NCBI GenBank assembly: GCA_900316305.1
Contig: ONCM01000012.1
Span: 1-58,782 of the forward strand
DNA length: 58,782 nt
Direction: 5' to 3'
DNA from: an uncultured Bacteroidales bacterium
GTDB lineage: Bacteria > Bacteroidota > Bacteroidia > Bacteroidales > WCHB1-69
Position numbers and translations under genes: made by a program. The notes under the pieces were generated by a model. The model worked only from the letters and a program-made list of their open reading frames with translations, was not told where the DNA came from and ran no database searches. Positions within the stretch are counted from its first letter, which is position 1. Each line of letters starts with the position of its first letter. Shown here piece by piece: positions 17,786 through 26,190 of this stretch.

Positions 17786-17806
17786 AATGCAGAATTATGA
17801 ATAGAA
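17772..17806. repeat. Heptamer array, unit AATGTAG x5 (degenerate)
   Basis: AATGTAG, AATGTAG, AATGCAG, AATTATG, AATAGAA. It includes the stop of the TcdA-like gene (17783-17785) and the ATG of the M1 gene (17797). Confidence 0.85.
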
Positions 17807-20106
17807 CAATCGTATTATTATCTCTGTTGCTGGTCTGGATGGCCAGCGGATTCGCGCAGCAACGTACGGATTCCGTGCACGTGGCGCATTACGACCTGCA
17901 CTTGTCGGTCGTGGATTTCTCGAGCCATGTCATTGACGGCTACACCGACCTCACCGTAGTGTCGAAGGTCGGCAACCTCACACAGGTGCGGCTCGACCTG
18001 ATGGCGCTGACCACCGACTCGGTGTTCGTCAACGGGGCACCCGCTACGTTCTCACATGTCGGGCAATCGCTAAACGTGCCCGTGCCATCAATGCAGAGCG
18101 GTGACACGGTGCTCGTTCAGGTGCACTATCACGGCGTTCCCGCCCACGATGGCACGTTCGGCGGCTTCTACTACAACGGCCAATACGCTTACAATGTGGG
18201 AGTTGCTCTTAACGACATTCCACACGCTTACGGCCGTTGCTGGTTCCCTTGTATGGACGAGTTCACCGACAAATCCTCCTACAGCATCCACATCCGCACT
18301 GAGAATGGGAAACGGGCTATCTGCAACGGACTGCTCACCGATTCACTGACCCTAGCCGACAACACACGGCTCTGGTCGTGGCAGCTTGACGAACCAATCC
18401 CCACCTATCTGGTCAACATGGCGGTAGGCAACTACCTCTGCTACGCTGACACCTTCCACGGCATGGAGAAGGTCATCCCCATCGAAATATACGCTAAACC
18501 TGACATTTACACCAACATTCCGGCCTCTTTTGTACACTTAAAGGAGGTCTTGCACCAATACGAGTCACATTTCGGACCTTACCGGTGGCCGCGCGTAGGT
18601 TACGTCTGTGTGGCCATGACCGGCGGTGCCATGGAGCACGCCACCAACATTTCGCTGCCCAATGCAGCGGTCAATGGGACGCTCTACTACGAAGGCACCA
18701 TCATGCACGAGCTCTTCCACCATTGGTTCGGCGATCTCATCACCTGCGAACGCCCTGAGGAGATGTGGATCAACGAAGGCTTTGCCGACTACTCCGAAGC
18801 GATGATCTCAGAATGGCTTTACAACACAGAAGATTTTGATGCTTACGCTTATACCATCCGTAGTGAGCATACCTCCACGTTACAGAATATAGTCAAGCGG
18901 GACGGCGGGCTTTACGCCCTCGACAATGTGCCGCAAGCCTACACATACGGGATGCACTCCTACCAAAAAGGCGGACAGGTCATCCACACGCTGCGCAACT
19001 ATATGGGAGATTCGCTGTTTTTCAGCAGTTTGAAACAATTGTTGACGCATTATGCTTACCAAAACATCAATTCCGAGGAATTCTTCACCTATCTAACACA
19101 GATTTCGGGCATGAATCTGATGAATTTCTATGAAGACTGGATACATCAGCCCGGATTCCTGGACTTTGACGTGGAACAGATCAACAACCACGGTTGTGGC
19201 ATCTTCTCCGTGGTGGTACGTCAGAACGGCTATGGCACCACGCATCTCGGCACCGAAGTTCCTGTCGATATCACTTTCGTATCCGAAAATATGGAACTCT
19301 ACACGGTAGAGAATCAGCCCGTAAGCGGTGACACCACCGAGCTGATGCTCTATGCACCGTTCACCCCCGCTTTTGTCATCCTCGACCATCACGGCAAGCT
19401 GGCGGACGCTACCATCGACGACACGAAAAAAGTGGCCGCCACCGGTAACATCAGTTTTGAGGAGACCTCCTGCACGGCGCAAATCACCCAGATTTCCGAC
19501 ACCGCCCTGATTCACGTCGAGCATCACTATGTAGCTCCTGTGGCGCCGTCCCCGCTGCCCGAAGGTTACCACCAATTTTCGCAAACACACTATTGGACTG
19601 TCAATTATGCTGGGTCTAACCCCGATGGCGTATGGAAGTTCAAACTCATCCGGAGCACCGGACAACTGGATGCCGACTTGTTCACCAACGGCAACACTCT
19701 TGATAATTTGAAGCTGATGTACCGTCCCAACGGCAATTCCGATTGGACACCCGTTCCCTACACTCGCAGCGGAACACCATATAACGCCACCATCTCCACC
19801 TTGGATCTAATGCCAGGACAATACTGCTTTGCCATGGCGGATGAGAGCGTGTCCGTGGATGATCCCAACAAGGTGCGACTGGGCATCCACCCCAACCCCG
19901 CCACACAATCCTTCACACTAATGACAGACGCATCCAAGGCCGACAAAGCCGTGGTTTTCGACTCCCTTGGCCGTAAGGTAAAAACGGTGAAAATCAACAG
20001 CAACAGCCAGCTGGTTGATGTCAACAACCTGCCCGCCGGCAACTACATTGTGGTATTATATCACAAGGGGAAGTCTGTGGCGAGAACGATGTTGGTGAAA
20101 CGATGA
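17797..20106 (+). CDS. T9SS-exported M1 family metallopeptidase
   Basis: A 769-residue protein with a signal peptide (MNRTIVLLSLLLVWMASGFAQ). The gluzincin zinc site is HELFH (His304, His308) followed after 18 residues by Glu327 in WINEGFADY. The exopeptidase motif GAMEN reads GAMEH (about residue 278), a change at a residue that normally helps bind the substrate N-terminus. The tail (GIHPNPATQSFTL, VVFDSLGRKV, LPAGNYIVVLYHKG, ARTMLVKR) is a type-A T9SS sorting domain. It should release N-terminal residues from extracellular peptides, feeding the amino acid fermentation implied by kamDE. Its stop codon is in the repeat at 20102. Confidence 0.9.
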   Translation: MNRTIVLLSLLLVWMASGFAQQRTDSVHVAHYDLHLSVVDFSSHVIDGYTDLTVVSKVGNLTQVRLDLMALTTDSVFVNGAPATFSHVGQSLNVPVPSMQSGDTVLVQVHYHGVPAHDGTFGGFYYNGQYAYNVGVALNDIPHAYGRCWFPCMDEFTDKSSYSIHIRTENGKRAICNGLLTDSLTLADNTRLWSWQLDEPIPTYLVNMAVGNYLCYADTFHGMEKVIPIEIYAKPDIYTNIPASFVHLKEVLHQYESHFGPYRWPRVGYVCVAMTGGAMEHATNISLPNAAVNGTLYYEGTIMHELFHHWFGDLITCERPEEMWINEGFADYSEAMISEWLYNTEDFDAYAYTIRSEHTSTLQNIVKRDGGLYALDNVPQAYTYGMHSYQKGGQVIHTLRNYMGDSLFFSSLKQLLTHYAYQNINSEEFFTYLTQISGMNLMNFYEDWIHQPGFLDFDVEQINNHGCGIFSVVVRQNGYGTTHLGTEVPVDITFVSENMELYTVENQPVSGDTTELMLYAPFTPAFVILDHHGKLADATIDDTKKVAATGNISFEETSCTAQITQISDTALIHVEHHYVAPVAPSPLPEGYHQFSQTHYWTVNYAGSNPDGVWKFKLIRSTGQLDADLFTNGNTLDNLKLMYRPNGNSDWTPVPYTRSGTPYNATISTLDLMPGQYCFAMADESVSVDDPNKVRLGIHPNPATQSFTLMTDASKADKAVVFDSLGRKVKTVKINSNSQLVDVNNLPAGNYIVVLYHKGKSVARTMLVKR

Positions 20107-20243
20107 AAGACGATGAATTAGCGATGAATTAGCGATGAACAACGATGAACAACGATAAATTAACGATGAATTAACGATGAACAACGATGAAATGAATACG
20201 GTGTTCATCGTCCATTCATCGTCCATTCATCGTCCATTCATCG
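20102..20243. repeat. 10-11-bp tandem repeats with inverted arm
   Basis: About eight units of GATGAATTAGC/GATGAACAAC type followed by three units of TTCATCGTCCA on the opposite orientation, so the two halves can pair (GATGAA with TTCATC). It starts at the M1 stop codon and fills most of the gap to cstA. Confidence 0.9.
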
Positions 20244-20278
20244 CAAAAAAGGGAAATCCTTCCGAATCCCCATAAATT

Positions 20279-21703
20279 TTATTCACGTGTCTTTTTAAAA
20301 AACAGCCATGCCGTGCTGGCCGTGCAGACCGCAGCGAGGATGTATCCTAACGTTCTGGGGATGAAAAATCCGAAGAATGTGGAGGAAACGAACATGAAGC
20401 TGACCGTGACCATCGTCATGAAGAGCGCCGGAAGGAGCGAAATCCAGTAATAGGGTTTCTCCTTGTTTTGGCGTAGATAGACGGTGACCGCCCACAGCGT
20501 AAAGGCGGCAAGCATCTGGTTGGCCCAGGAGAAATACTGCCAGATGACCTGGAAGCCGCTTGGCGAAGCGAGGCTGAAGACCAACAGTCCGCCGGTGACG
20601 AGGAACAGCGGGATGGCAATCCACAATCTTTTGCTGATACTTCTTTGCTCCAAGTGCATGAAGTCGGCCACGATGAGACGGGCGGAACGCAAGGCCGTGT
20701 CACCGGAAGTGACCGCCGCGCTGATGACACCCAATATCGTAATGACCGCAATGATGGTCGGGAACCAAGTGTTGGCGATGTGGCCCACCATAGCGGGACC
20801 GCTCTTGGCCTGCAACGCCGCGTCGGAGTGGTAGAAATAGGCGGCAGCGGCAGCCCATATCAGGGCAACGATACCCTCCACAATCATAGCTCCGTAGAAA
20901 ATATGCCGTCCCTGGCGCTCGTTGGTCATGCAACGCGCCACCAAGGTCGATTGTGTGGCGTGGAAGCCCGACACCGCACCGCACGCGATGCTGATGAACA
21001 TCATCGGAAAGATGGGATTCGTGGCCGCCTGCGGATGACGGTTCTGTAGGCCGCTCCAAATTTCGGGAATTTCCGGCTGAAAAATGGCAAATGCGACCAC
21101 AATGGCCACCGCCATGCCCATAAGCAGGAAACCGAATATAGGATAGATTCTGCCAATCACCTTGTCAATAGGCAACAATGTGGCTATCAAATAGTAAGCC
21201 AAGATAATCACCACCCAGACATAGACACTCATATTGGGGGTGAACTGCGTCTGCAAGAGCTGCGCGGGCGTGTTCACGAAGACCACACCGACGAGCACCA
21301 TCAGCAGCACCATGAAGCCGCGCATGAACTGTTTAACCCCGTTGCCGAGATATTTGCCATGCGTTTCGGGAAGGCTGCAGCCATTATCACGGAGAGAAAT
21401 CATGCCGGAGAGGTAGTCGTGGACCGCACCACCGAAGATGCAACCGAAAACAATCCAAAGATAGGAGGCCGTGCCGAACTGCGCCCCCATGATAGCGCCG
21501 CAGATCGGACCCACGCCTGCGATATTCAGAAATTGAATCAGGAAAAGCTTCCAAGGCTTCATCGGAACGTAATCGACCCCGTCGGCCATTGTCTGCGCGG
21601 GCGTTTTACGGTTTTCATCAATTCCGAATACCCGTTCCACGAAACGGCCGTAGAAGAGGTATCCGAGGATAAGTAATGCTAATGCGATACAGAATGTTAT
21701 CAT
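20279..21703 (-). CDS. cstA: CstA-family peptide/pyruvate carrier
   Basis: A 474-residue integral membrane protein with more than ten hydrophobic segments. The N-terminus (LILGYLFYGRFVERVFGID, then TPAQTMADGVDYVPMKPWKLF, FLNIAGVGPICGAIMGAQFG) and FGGAVHDYLSGMISLR are hallmarks of the carbon starvation protein A family, which includes peptide and pyruvate transporters. E. coli CstA has about 700 residues; the shorter form lacking the C-terminal extension is common in Bacteroidota. A role in peptide or pyruvate uptake is inferred. It has its own promoter at 21747 and is divergent from the TonB receptor gene. Confidence 0.9.
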   Translation of the reverse strand: MITFCIALALLILGYLFYGRFVERVFGIDENRKTPAQTMADGVDYVPMKPWKLFLIQFLNIAGVGPICGAIMGAQFGTASYLWIVFGCIFGGAVHDYLSGMISLRDNGCSLPETHGKYLGNGVKQFMRGFMVLLMVLVGVVFVNTPAQLLQTQFTPNMSVYVWVVIILAYYLIATLLPIDKVIGRIYPIFGFLLMGMAVAIVVAFAIFQPEIPEIWSGLQNRHPQAATNPIFPMMFISIACGAVSGFHATQSTLVARCMTNERQGRHIFYGAMIVEGIVALIWAAAAAYFYHSDAALQAKSGPAMVGHIANTWFPTIIAVITILGVISAAVTSGDTALRSARLIVADFMHLEQRSISKRLWIAIPLFLVTGGLLVFSLASPSGFQVIWQYFSWANQMLAAFTLWAVTVYLRQNKEKPYYWISLLPALFMTMVTVSFMFVSSTFFGFFIPRTLGYILAAVCTASTAWLFFKKTRE

Positions 21704-21707
21704 AACT

Positions 21708-21735
21708 TTGGCTATTGGCTGTTGGCTATTGCCTT
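21708..21735. repeat. Heptamer array, unit TTGGCTA x4
   Basis: TTGGCTA, TTGGCTG, TTGGCTA, TTGCCTT, starting four bases from the cstA ATG, within its 5' leader. Confidence 0.88.
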
Positions 21736-21746
21736 AAAATCGGCTG

Positions 21747-21754
21747 CAAAAATA
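21747..21754 (-). promoter_or_regulatory. -7 box TATTTTTG for cstA
   Basis: TAnnTTTG match on the minus strand, 44 bases upstream of the cstA start. Confidence 0.55.
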
Positions 21755-21794
21755 GTTTTTTTATTCGGATGTTGTTTCGTCCATATAATTTTTG

Positions 21795-21802
21795 TATTTT
21801 TG
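21795..21802 (+). promoter_or_regulatory. -7 box TATTTTTG with TTG -33
   Basis: TATTTTTG with TTG at 21772-21774 (20-base spacer), 70 bases upstream of the TonB receptor start. Confidence 0.6.
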
Positions 21803-21871
21803 TCACTTGTATTTTTATGGTTTCCACTGCATTATAAGCGGACCTCTATTGTTGTTATAATCACGTAGATA

Positions 21872-24800
21872 ATGAAGCATATTTTACCTTTTTCAGACTT
21901 GAAAAGCAGTCATCTCATGGGCATTTTGCTGTCCGTTCTCATTCTTTTCAGCGGATTGACTGTTTCAGCACAGATCACCAGTTCTTCCATCATCGGAAAC
22001 GTCAGCGACGGAAATAATCCGATACCGGATGCCGTGGTAACTATCCTGCACGAGCCGAGCGGCATCCCCTATTACGGCATCACGAACAACAGGGGCAACT
22101 ACGTGATTGCCAACGTCATGGCTGGCGGTCCCTACGTCGTTCGGGTGGAACGACTCAACTACAAGACGATGATAATCAAGGATGTGGAGGTCGCTTTGGG
22201 CGAAGATGCTATTGTGGATGTGGTGCTCACCCCCTCATCCGTGCATTTGGAAGAGATCACCATTTTTGGCGACGGTCTGAACTCTCCAATGAACTCCAAC
22301 CGTTCGGGGGCAGGCATACAGCTCAATTCCCAAACCATTGAAGCAATACCCAATGTGAACCGCAGCCTGTATGATGTCCTGAGGCTCACTCCGCAAGGTA
22401 TCGCCACGGATGCCGGCATGTCTATCGGCGGCGGCAACTACCGTTCTTCCGCCGTCTGCGTGGATGGTGCAGACTTCAACAATGCTTTCGGTATTGGCTC
22501 CAGCTTGCCGGCAGGCGGCACCCCCGTCTCCTTAGAGGCTATCGACCAGCTCAGTGTCATGATCACCCCCTTCAGCGTAGTCCACAGTGGTTTCCTAGGC
22601 AGTTCCATCAACATGGTCACCAAGAAAGGCTCCAACAAATGGCACGGATCTGTTTACAATTACTTTACCAACAGTGATTTAAGAGGAAAACGAATAGGGA
22701 ACGATTTATTAACCACACCCAGGACGCTCGACAACACGACGGGTCTGACCGTAAGCGGTCCCATCGTCAAGAACAAACTTTTCTTCTTCTTCAATGCCGA
22801 ATACTCGGTGGATCAGGATATTGTCTCCACCAACAAGGCCCGTCCCAACGAAAACTTCGAATACGGCGGCAGCACCGGCTTCAACCGGCCCACCTACGAT
22901 CAGATGACAACAATCAGCGAATTCCTGAATCAGCGTTTCGGATACCAAGCCGGGCGTTTCGACCCGTACACCGTCAGCACGCCTGACTACAAACTCTTCG
23001 GTCGTATCGACTGGCATATCAACGACTACAACACGTTTCTTGTGCGTGTCAGCCACACCCACACCGCCTTCCCAGAGGGCGTATCCAGTTCGGTGAGTCC
23101 GTTGGGTGGCACCCTCCTCAACGTAGTTTCTTCCGACGGAGAGACCTACTCGGTGAACCGCTACAGCCAAGGACGTAATTCCATGTATTCACTGCCTTTC
23201 GAGGCCTCAAATTACAATCAAATCATGAATTTCACCACTGTTGCTGCCGAACTGAACACCCGACTGTTTAACGACAAGGGTAGCAACACGGCGCGTATCA
23301 CCTGGTCACTCCAGGACGAGCCCCGCACTTCCTCAAGCACCATCTTCCCGACTGTCGATATTCTGGAGCCTTATTATGATGAAAACGGCGACAAGCAGTT
23401 GGCCTTTTTCACCACTTTTGGTTATGATCCTTTCACCTTCGGCAACCTTCGCAGGGTCAACACGGTCATTATCACAGACGAATTTACCTACAAGACGGGT
23501 ATCCACTCCATCCTCGCGGGTGCGCAGATCCAGCAAGACCGCGTGAAGAACGGCTTCATGCAGGGTGGTGCCGGCTGGTATATCTATGATTCCTGGCAGT
23601 CGTTCTTGGATGACATCAACGGTGTGGAGGATGCCGGTCCGGCCATGTTCATGATCACCCACGCCAACTCCTCCACTCCCGAGAAGCAGGCATACGCCGT
23701 CTTCGACCACAGCCAGCTCTCCCTCTATGCAGAAGATGACATCTCCTTCAGCAAATTCTTCCATCTGACGGCCGGCCTGCGCATAGAGATGCCTGTTGTC
23801 CGTTTCCTTTATGACAACCGTAATGCCGAATTCGACATGATAGCGCAGACCCATCCCAACAGCTCCTACGCCGGCAAGAGCACCGCCGACGTACCGCACA
23901 TCGACTTCCATTTCTCTCCGCGCATTGGTTTCAACTGGGACATCACCCACGAGCGTAAGCTCATCCTCCGTGGAGGTACCGGTCTCTTCACTGGCCGCAT
24001 CCCCAACGTATGGCTTGTCAGCGCCATCACCAACTCCAACTGTATTCAATACCAATACATCGCCAACACGAGCACGGAGGCACGCGTCATCAACTTCCAC
24101 GACAACTACGTGGACATCATCCAAGACATCCATTCCGGACAGCCTTACAACAGACAGCGCAACCTTGCAGCGCCCACCAACGCCACCATTCTGGCCAGAG
24201 ACCTGCGCATGCCCACGGCCTGGAAATCTTCCATCGCGTTGGATTATAACATGCCTGGCGACGTGAAGGCCACTTTTGAGGCGATCTATTCTCTCAACCT
24301 CAACGAGGTCTATGCCTCCATGCTGGGATACACGGAAGACGGCACCGTGCAGCTGCCCGGCGAGCCCGAAGCGCGCACCCACTATACGAGCGAGAACATC
24401 TACAACAGCGAAAACAGCAGAATGTCCGGCTACTACCTGCATAACGAGAAGAAGCTACACGGACAATACCTCGCCTTGACAGCCCAGTTGCAGAAGAACT
24501 TCAAATTCGGTCTCGACTTGATGGCCGCCTACACCTTCAGCTACGCCAACAACATCTCGGACGGCGCGGGCGACCAAGTGTCATCCTTCGCCAACACCGC
24601 CAACAGGAACGGCTGCAACACCCCTGAGATCGGCTATTCCGCCTTTGTGGCACCGCACCGTGTGATTGCCGCCATCGGTTACACCATCAAAGAGGGAGAA
24701 CATACCGCCACGAAACTCGGTCTTTTCTACGAAGGCCACCACGCTGGTATCTACAACGGGCAGTACATCACCCGCTACTCCTTCCTCATGAATAACGTTA

Positions 24801-25234
24801 GCGGACTTACCGCCCCGCAGCTGATGTACATCCCCACTACTGAAGAATTGGCCTCTATGCCGTTCTCGAGCGAAGAGAACCGCGAGGCATTCGAAGAGTT
24901 CATTGCCAGCGATCCTTACCTGAGCAAGCATCGTGGGGAATACTCCAAACGCAACGGCGGCAAGGCTCCATGGCTCAACCTCATCAATTTCCGGATTTCA
25001 CAGGAGATCTATTTCAACATCGCCGGTCGCAGACAGACCCTCGATGTAGGACTGGACCTCAACAACCTTGCCAACCTCCTCAATCCCAAGTGGGGAGCCC
25101 TGCAGGTGCTCGACAACGACGAGATATTGCAATATAAGGACAATACCTACACCTACACCTCCTCCAAATGGGCGTTGTATAACAATATCTCCTCCACGTG
25201 GCAGATTTTGTTCCACTTGAGGTATTCGTTTTAA
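21872..25234 (+). CDS. Oar-like TonB-dependent outer membrane receptor
   Basis: A 1120-residue protein with a signal peptide ending LTVSAQ. It has a carboxypeptidase-regulatory-like domain (about residues 35-125: IIGNVSDGNNPIPDAVVTI, NNRGNYVIANVMAGGPYVV), a plug domain (about 130-260, with VNRSLYDVLRLTPQG and INMVTKKGSN) and a long beta-barrel ending in the outer membrane signature LFHLRYSF. The overall size and the TNNRGNY and SGFLGSSINMVTKKG segments match the Oar-type family of Bacteroidota and myxobacteria. The ligand is unknown; there is no adjacent SusD, so it is not a canonical Sus polysaccharide system. It ends at a shared terminator with the SUMF1-fold gene. Confidence 0.9.
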   Translation: MKHILPFSDLKSSHLMGILLSVLILFSGLTVSAQITSSSIIGNVSDGNNPIPDAVVTILHEPSGIPYYGITNNRGNYVIANVMAGGPYVVRVERLNYKTMIIKDVEVALGEDAIVDVVLTPSSVHLEEITIFGDGLNSPMNSNRSGAGIQLNSQTIEAIPNVNRSLYDVLRLTPQGIATDAGMSIGGGNYRSSAVCVDGADFNNAFGIGSSLPAGGTPVSLEAIDQLSVMITPFSVVHSGFLGSSINMVTKKGSNKWHGSVYNYFTNSDLRGKRIGNDLLTTPRTLDNTTGLTVSGPIVKNKLFFFFNAEYSVDQDIVSTNKARPNENFEYGGSTGFNRPTYDQMTTISEFLNQRFGYQAGRFDPYTVSTPDYKLFGRIDWHINDYNTFLVRVSHTHTAFPEGVSSSVSPLGGTLLNVVSSDGETYSVNRYSQGRNSMYSLPFEASNYNQIMNFTTVAAELNTRLFNDKGSNTARITWSLQDEPRTSSSTIFPTVDILEPYYDENGDKQLAFFTTFGYDPFTFGNLRRVNTVIITDEFTYKTGIHSILAGAQIQQDRVKNGFMQGGAGWYIYDSWQSFLDDINGVEDAGPAMFMITHANSSTPEKQAYAVFDHSQLSLYAEDDISFSKFFHLTAGLRIEMPVVRFLYDNRNAEFDMIAQTHPNSSYAGKSTADVPHIDFHFSPRIGFNWDITHERKLILRGGTGLFTGRIPNVWLVSAITNSNCIQYQYIANTSTEARVINFHDNYVDIIQDIHSGQPYNRQRNLAAPTNATILARDLRMPTAWKSSIALDYNMPGDVKATFEAIYSLNLNEVYASMLGYTEDGTVQLPGEPEARTHYTSENIYNSENSRMSGYYLHNEKKLHGQYLALTAQLQKNFKFGLDLMAAYTFSYANNISDGAGDQVSSFANTANRNGCNTPEIGYSAFVAPHRVIAAIGYTIKEGEHTATKLGLFYEGHHAGIYNGQYITRYSFLMNNVSGLTAPQLMYIPTTEELASMPFSSEENREAFEEFIASDPYLSKHRGEYSKRNGGKAPWLNLINFRISQEIYFNIAGRRQTLDVGLDLNNLANLLNPKWGALQVLDNDEILQYKDNTYTYTSSKWALYNNISSTWQILFHLRYSF

Positions 25235-25240
25235 GGGATA

Positions 25241-25270
25241 AAAAAAACTCCGCAATTGCGGAGTTTTTTT
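25241..25270. terminator. Bidirectional rho-independent terminator
   Basis: Perfect stem ACTCCGCAA/TTGCGGAGT flanked by A7 and T8 runs, between convergent genes. Its T-run overlaps the TAA stop of the minus-strand gene at 25270-25272. Confidence 0.92.
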
Positions 25271-26112
25271 TACTTGCTTTTCGGCACCAGCGCCACTCTG
25301 AACCCACAATCTTCGTAGCGGGAGTGGATGCTGCCGCGGTCGCGGGTGGCACAACGGTGATAAGGGGGACCGTAATTCCAACTGCCTCCACGTTGCACGC
25401 GGTAGGTGGTCTCCTGATCGTTCTTCGGATTATTCCAGTCGGCGTTTTCCGCGTAATAGTTCTCGTCGAACCAGTCGGCGCACCACTCCCAGACATTGCC
25501 GCTCATATCGAAGAGTCCCAACTCGTTGGCGCCCTTGATGCGAACGTCATGGGTGCGCTGATTACTATTGCCATAAAACCAAGAAACCTTCATGATGTCG
25601 TTGTCGCCGGAATAGAGGGTGCTGGCGCTTTTCAGACCGCCGCGGGCGGCATATTCCCACTGTGCCTCAGTAGGCAGGGCAAAACGATAACCCTGCGGCA
25701 GTTCCGCAGCCAAGTATTTGTTCAGCCGAATGACGAAACGCTGACACTCCTCCCAACTCACACGCTCCACAGGCAGAGTGTTGCCCTTCCAGTAGCTCGG
25801 GTTGTTGTCGTGCCCCATCACCGCCATCCACAACGCCTGTGTCACCTCCGTTTCTCCAATGTAGTAATCCGGCAATGTAACGGTATGCACGGGCGTTTCT
25901 CTTGCTGCGCAACTATCATCGCGATCTTCTTTGCAGCCCAGCTGCATCTCCCCACCCTTCACAAACACCATCTTCAAGGGGATATGTTTCACGGTGAACA
26001 CATGGTTGCCCGTGCCTTGCGTTTGCGCCGACAATACGCCCGCAAAAGAGAGCATCAAGGCAAAAAGGCCCATAGCGACCATTTTCCACTGCTTCGATAA
26101 TATACTTTTCAT
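25270..26112 (-). CDS. Exported SUMF1/FGE-fold protein without catalytic cysteines
   Basis: A 280-residue protein starting at MKSILSKQW; an ATG 42 bases upstream would add residues ahead of the signal peptide and overlap the promoter. After the signal peptide (..GVLSAQ) comes one formylglycine-generating-enzyme (SUMF1) domain: FVKGGEMQLGC, VTLPDYYIGETEVTQALW, PVERVSWEECQRF, ALPTEAQWEYAARGG, GLFDMSGNVWEWCADW, RGGSWNY, CGFRVAL. In true FGE the RGGS segment is followed by the active-site Cys pair; here it reads YGPPYHRC, lacking Cys at both expected positions, so sulfatase activation is unlikely. Similar domains serve as binding or structural modules in Bacteroidota surface proteins. Confidence 0.85.
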   Translation of the reverse strand: MKSILSKQWKMVAMGLFALMLSFAGVLSAQTQGTGNHVFTVKHIPLKMVFVKGGEMQLGCKEDRDDSCAARETPVHTVTLPDYYIGETEVTQALWMAVMGHDNNPSYWKGNTLPVERVSWEECQRFVIRLNKYLAAELPQGYRFALPTEAQWEYAARGGLKSASTLYSGDNDIMKVSWFYGNSNQRTHDVRIKGANELGLFDMSGNVWEWCADWFDENYYAENADWNNPKNDQETTYRVQRGGSWNYGPPYHRCATRDRGSIHSRYEDCGFRVALVPKSK

Positions 26113-26143
26113 TGTTCTTCTGTCAATATAATAAAACAAACGG

Positions 26144-26151
26144 CAAAGATA
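26144..26151 (-). promoter_or_regulatory. -7 box TATCTTTG
   Basis: Minus-strand TAnnTTTG, 32 bases upstream of the start at 26112. Confidence 0.68.
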
Positions 26152-26190
26152 CAAAAATTACGGACACTCTGAATATCTCAGAATTAATCG

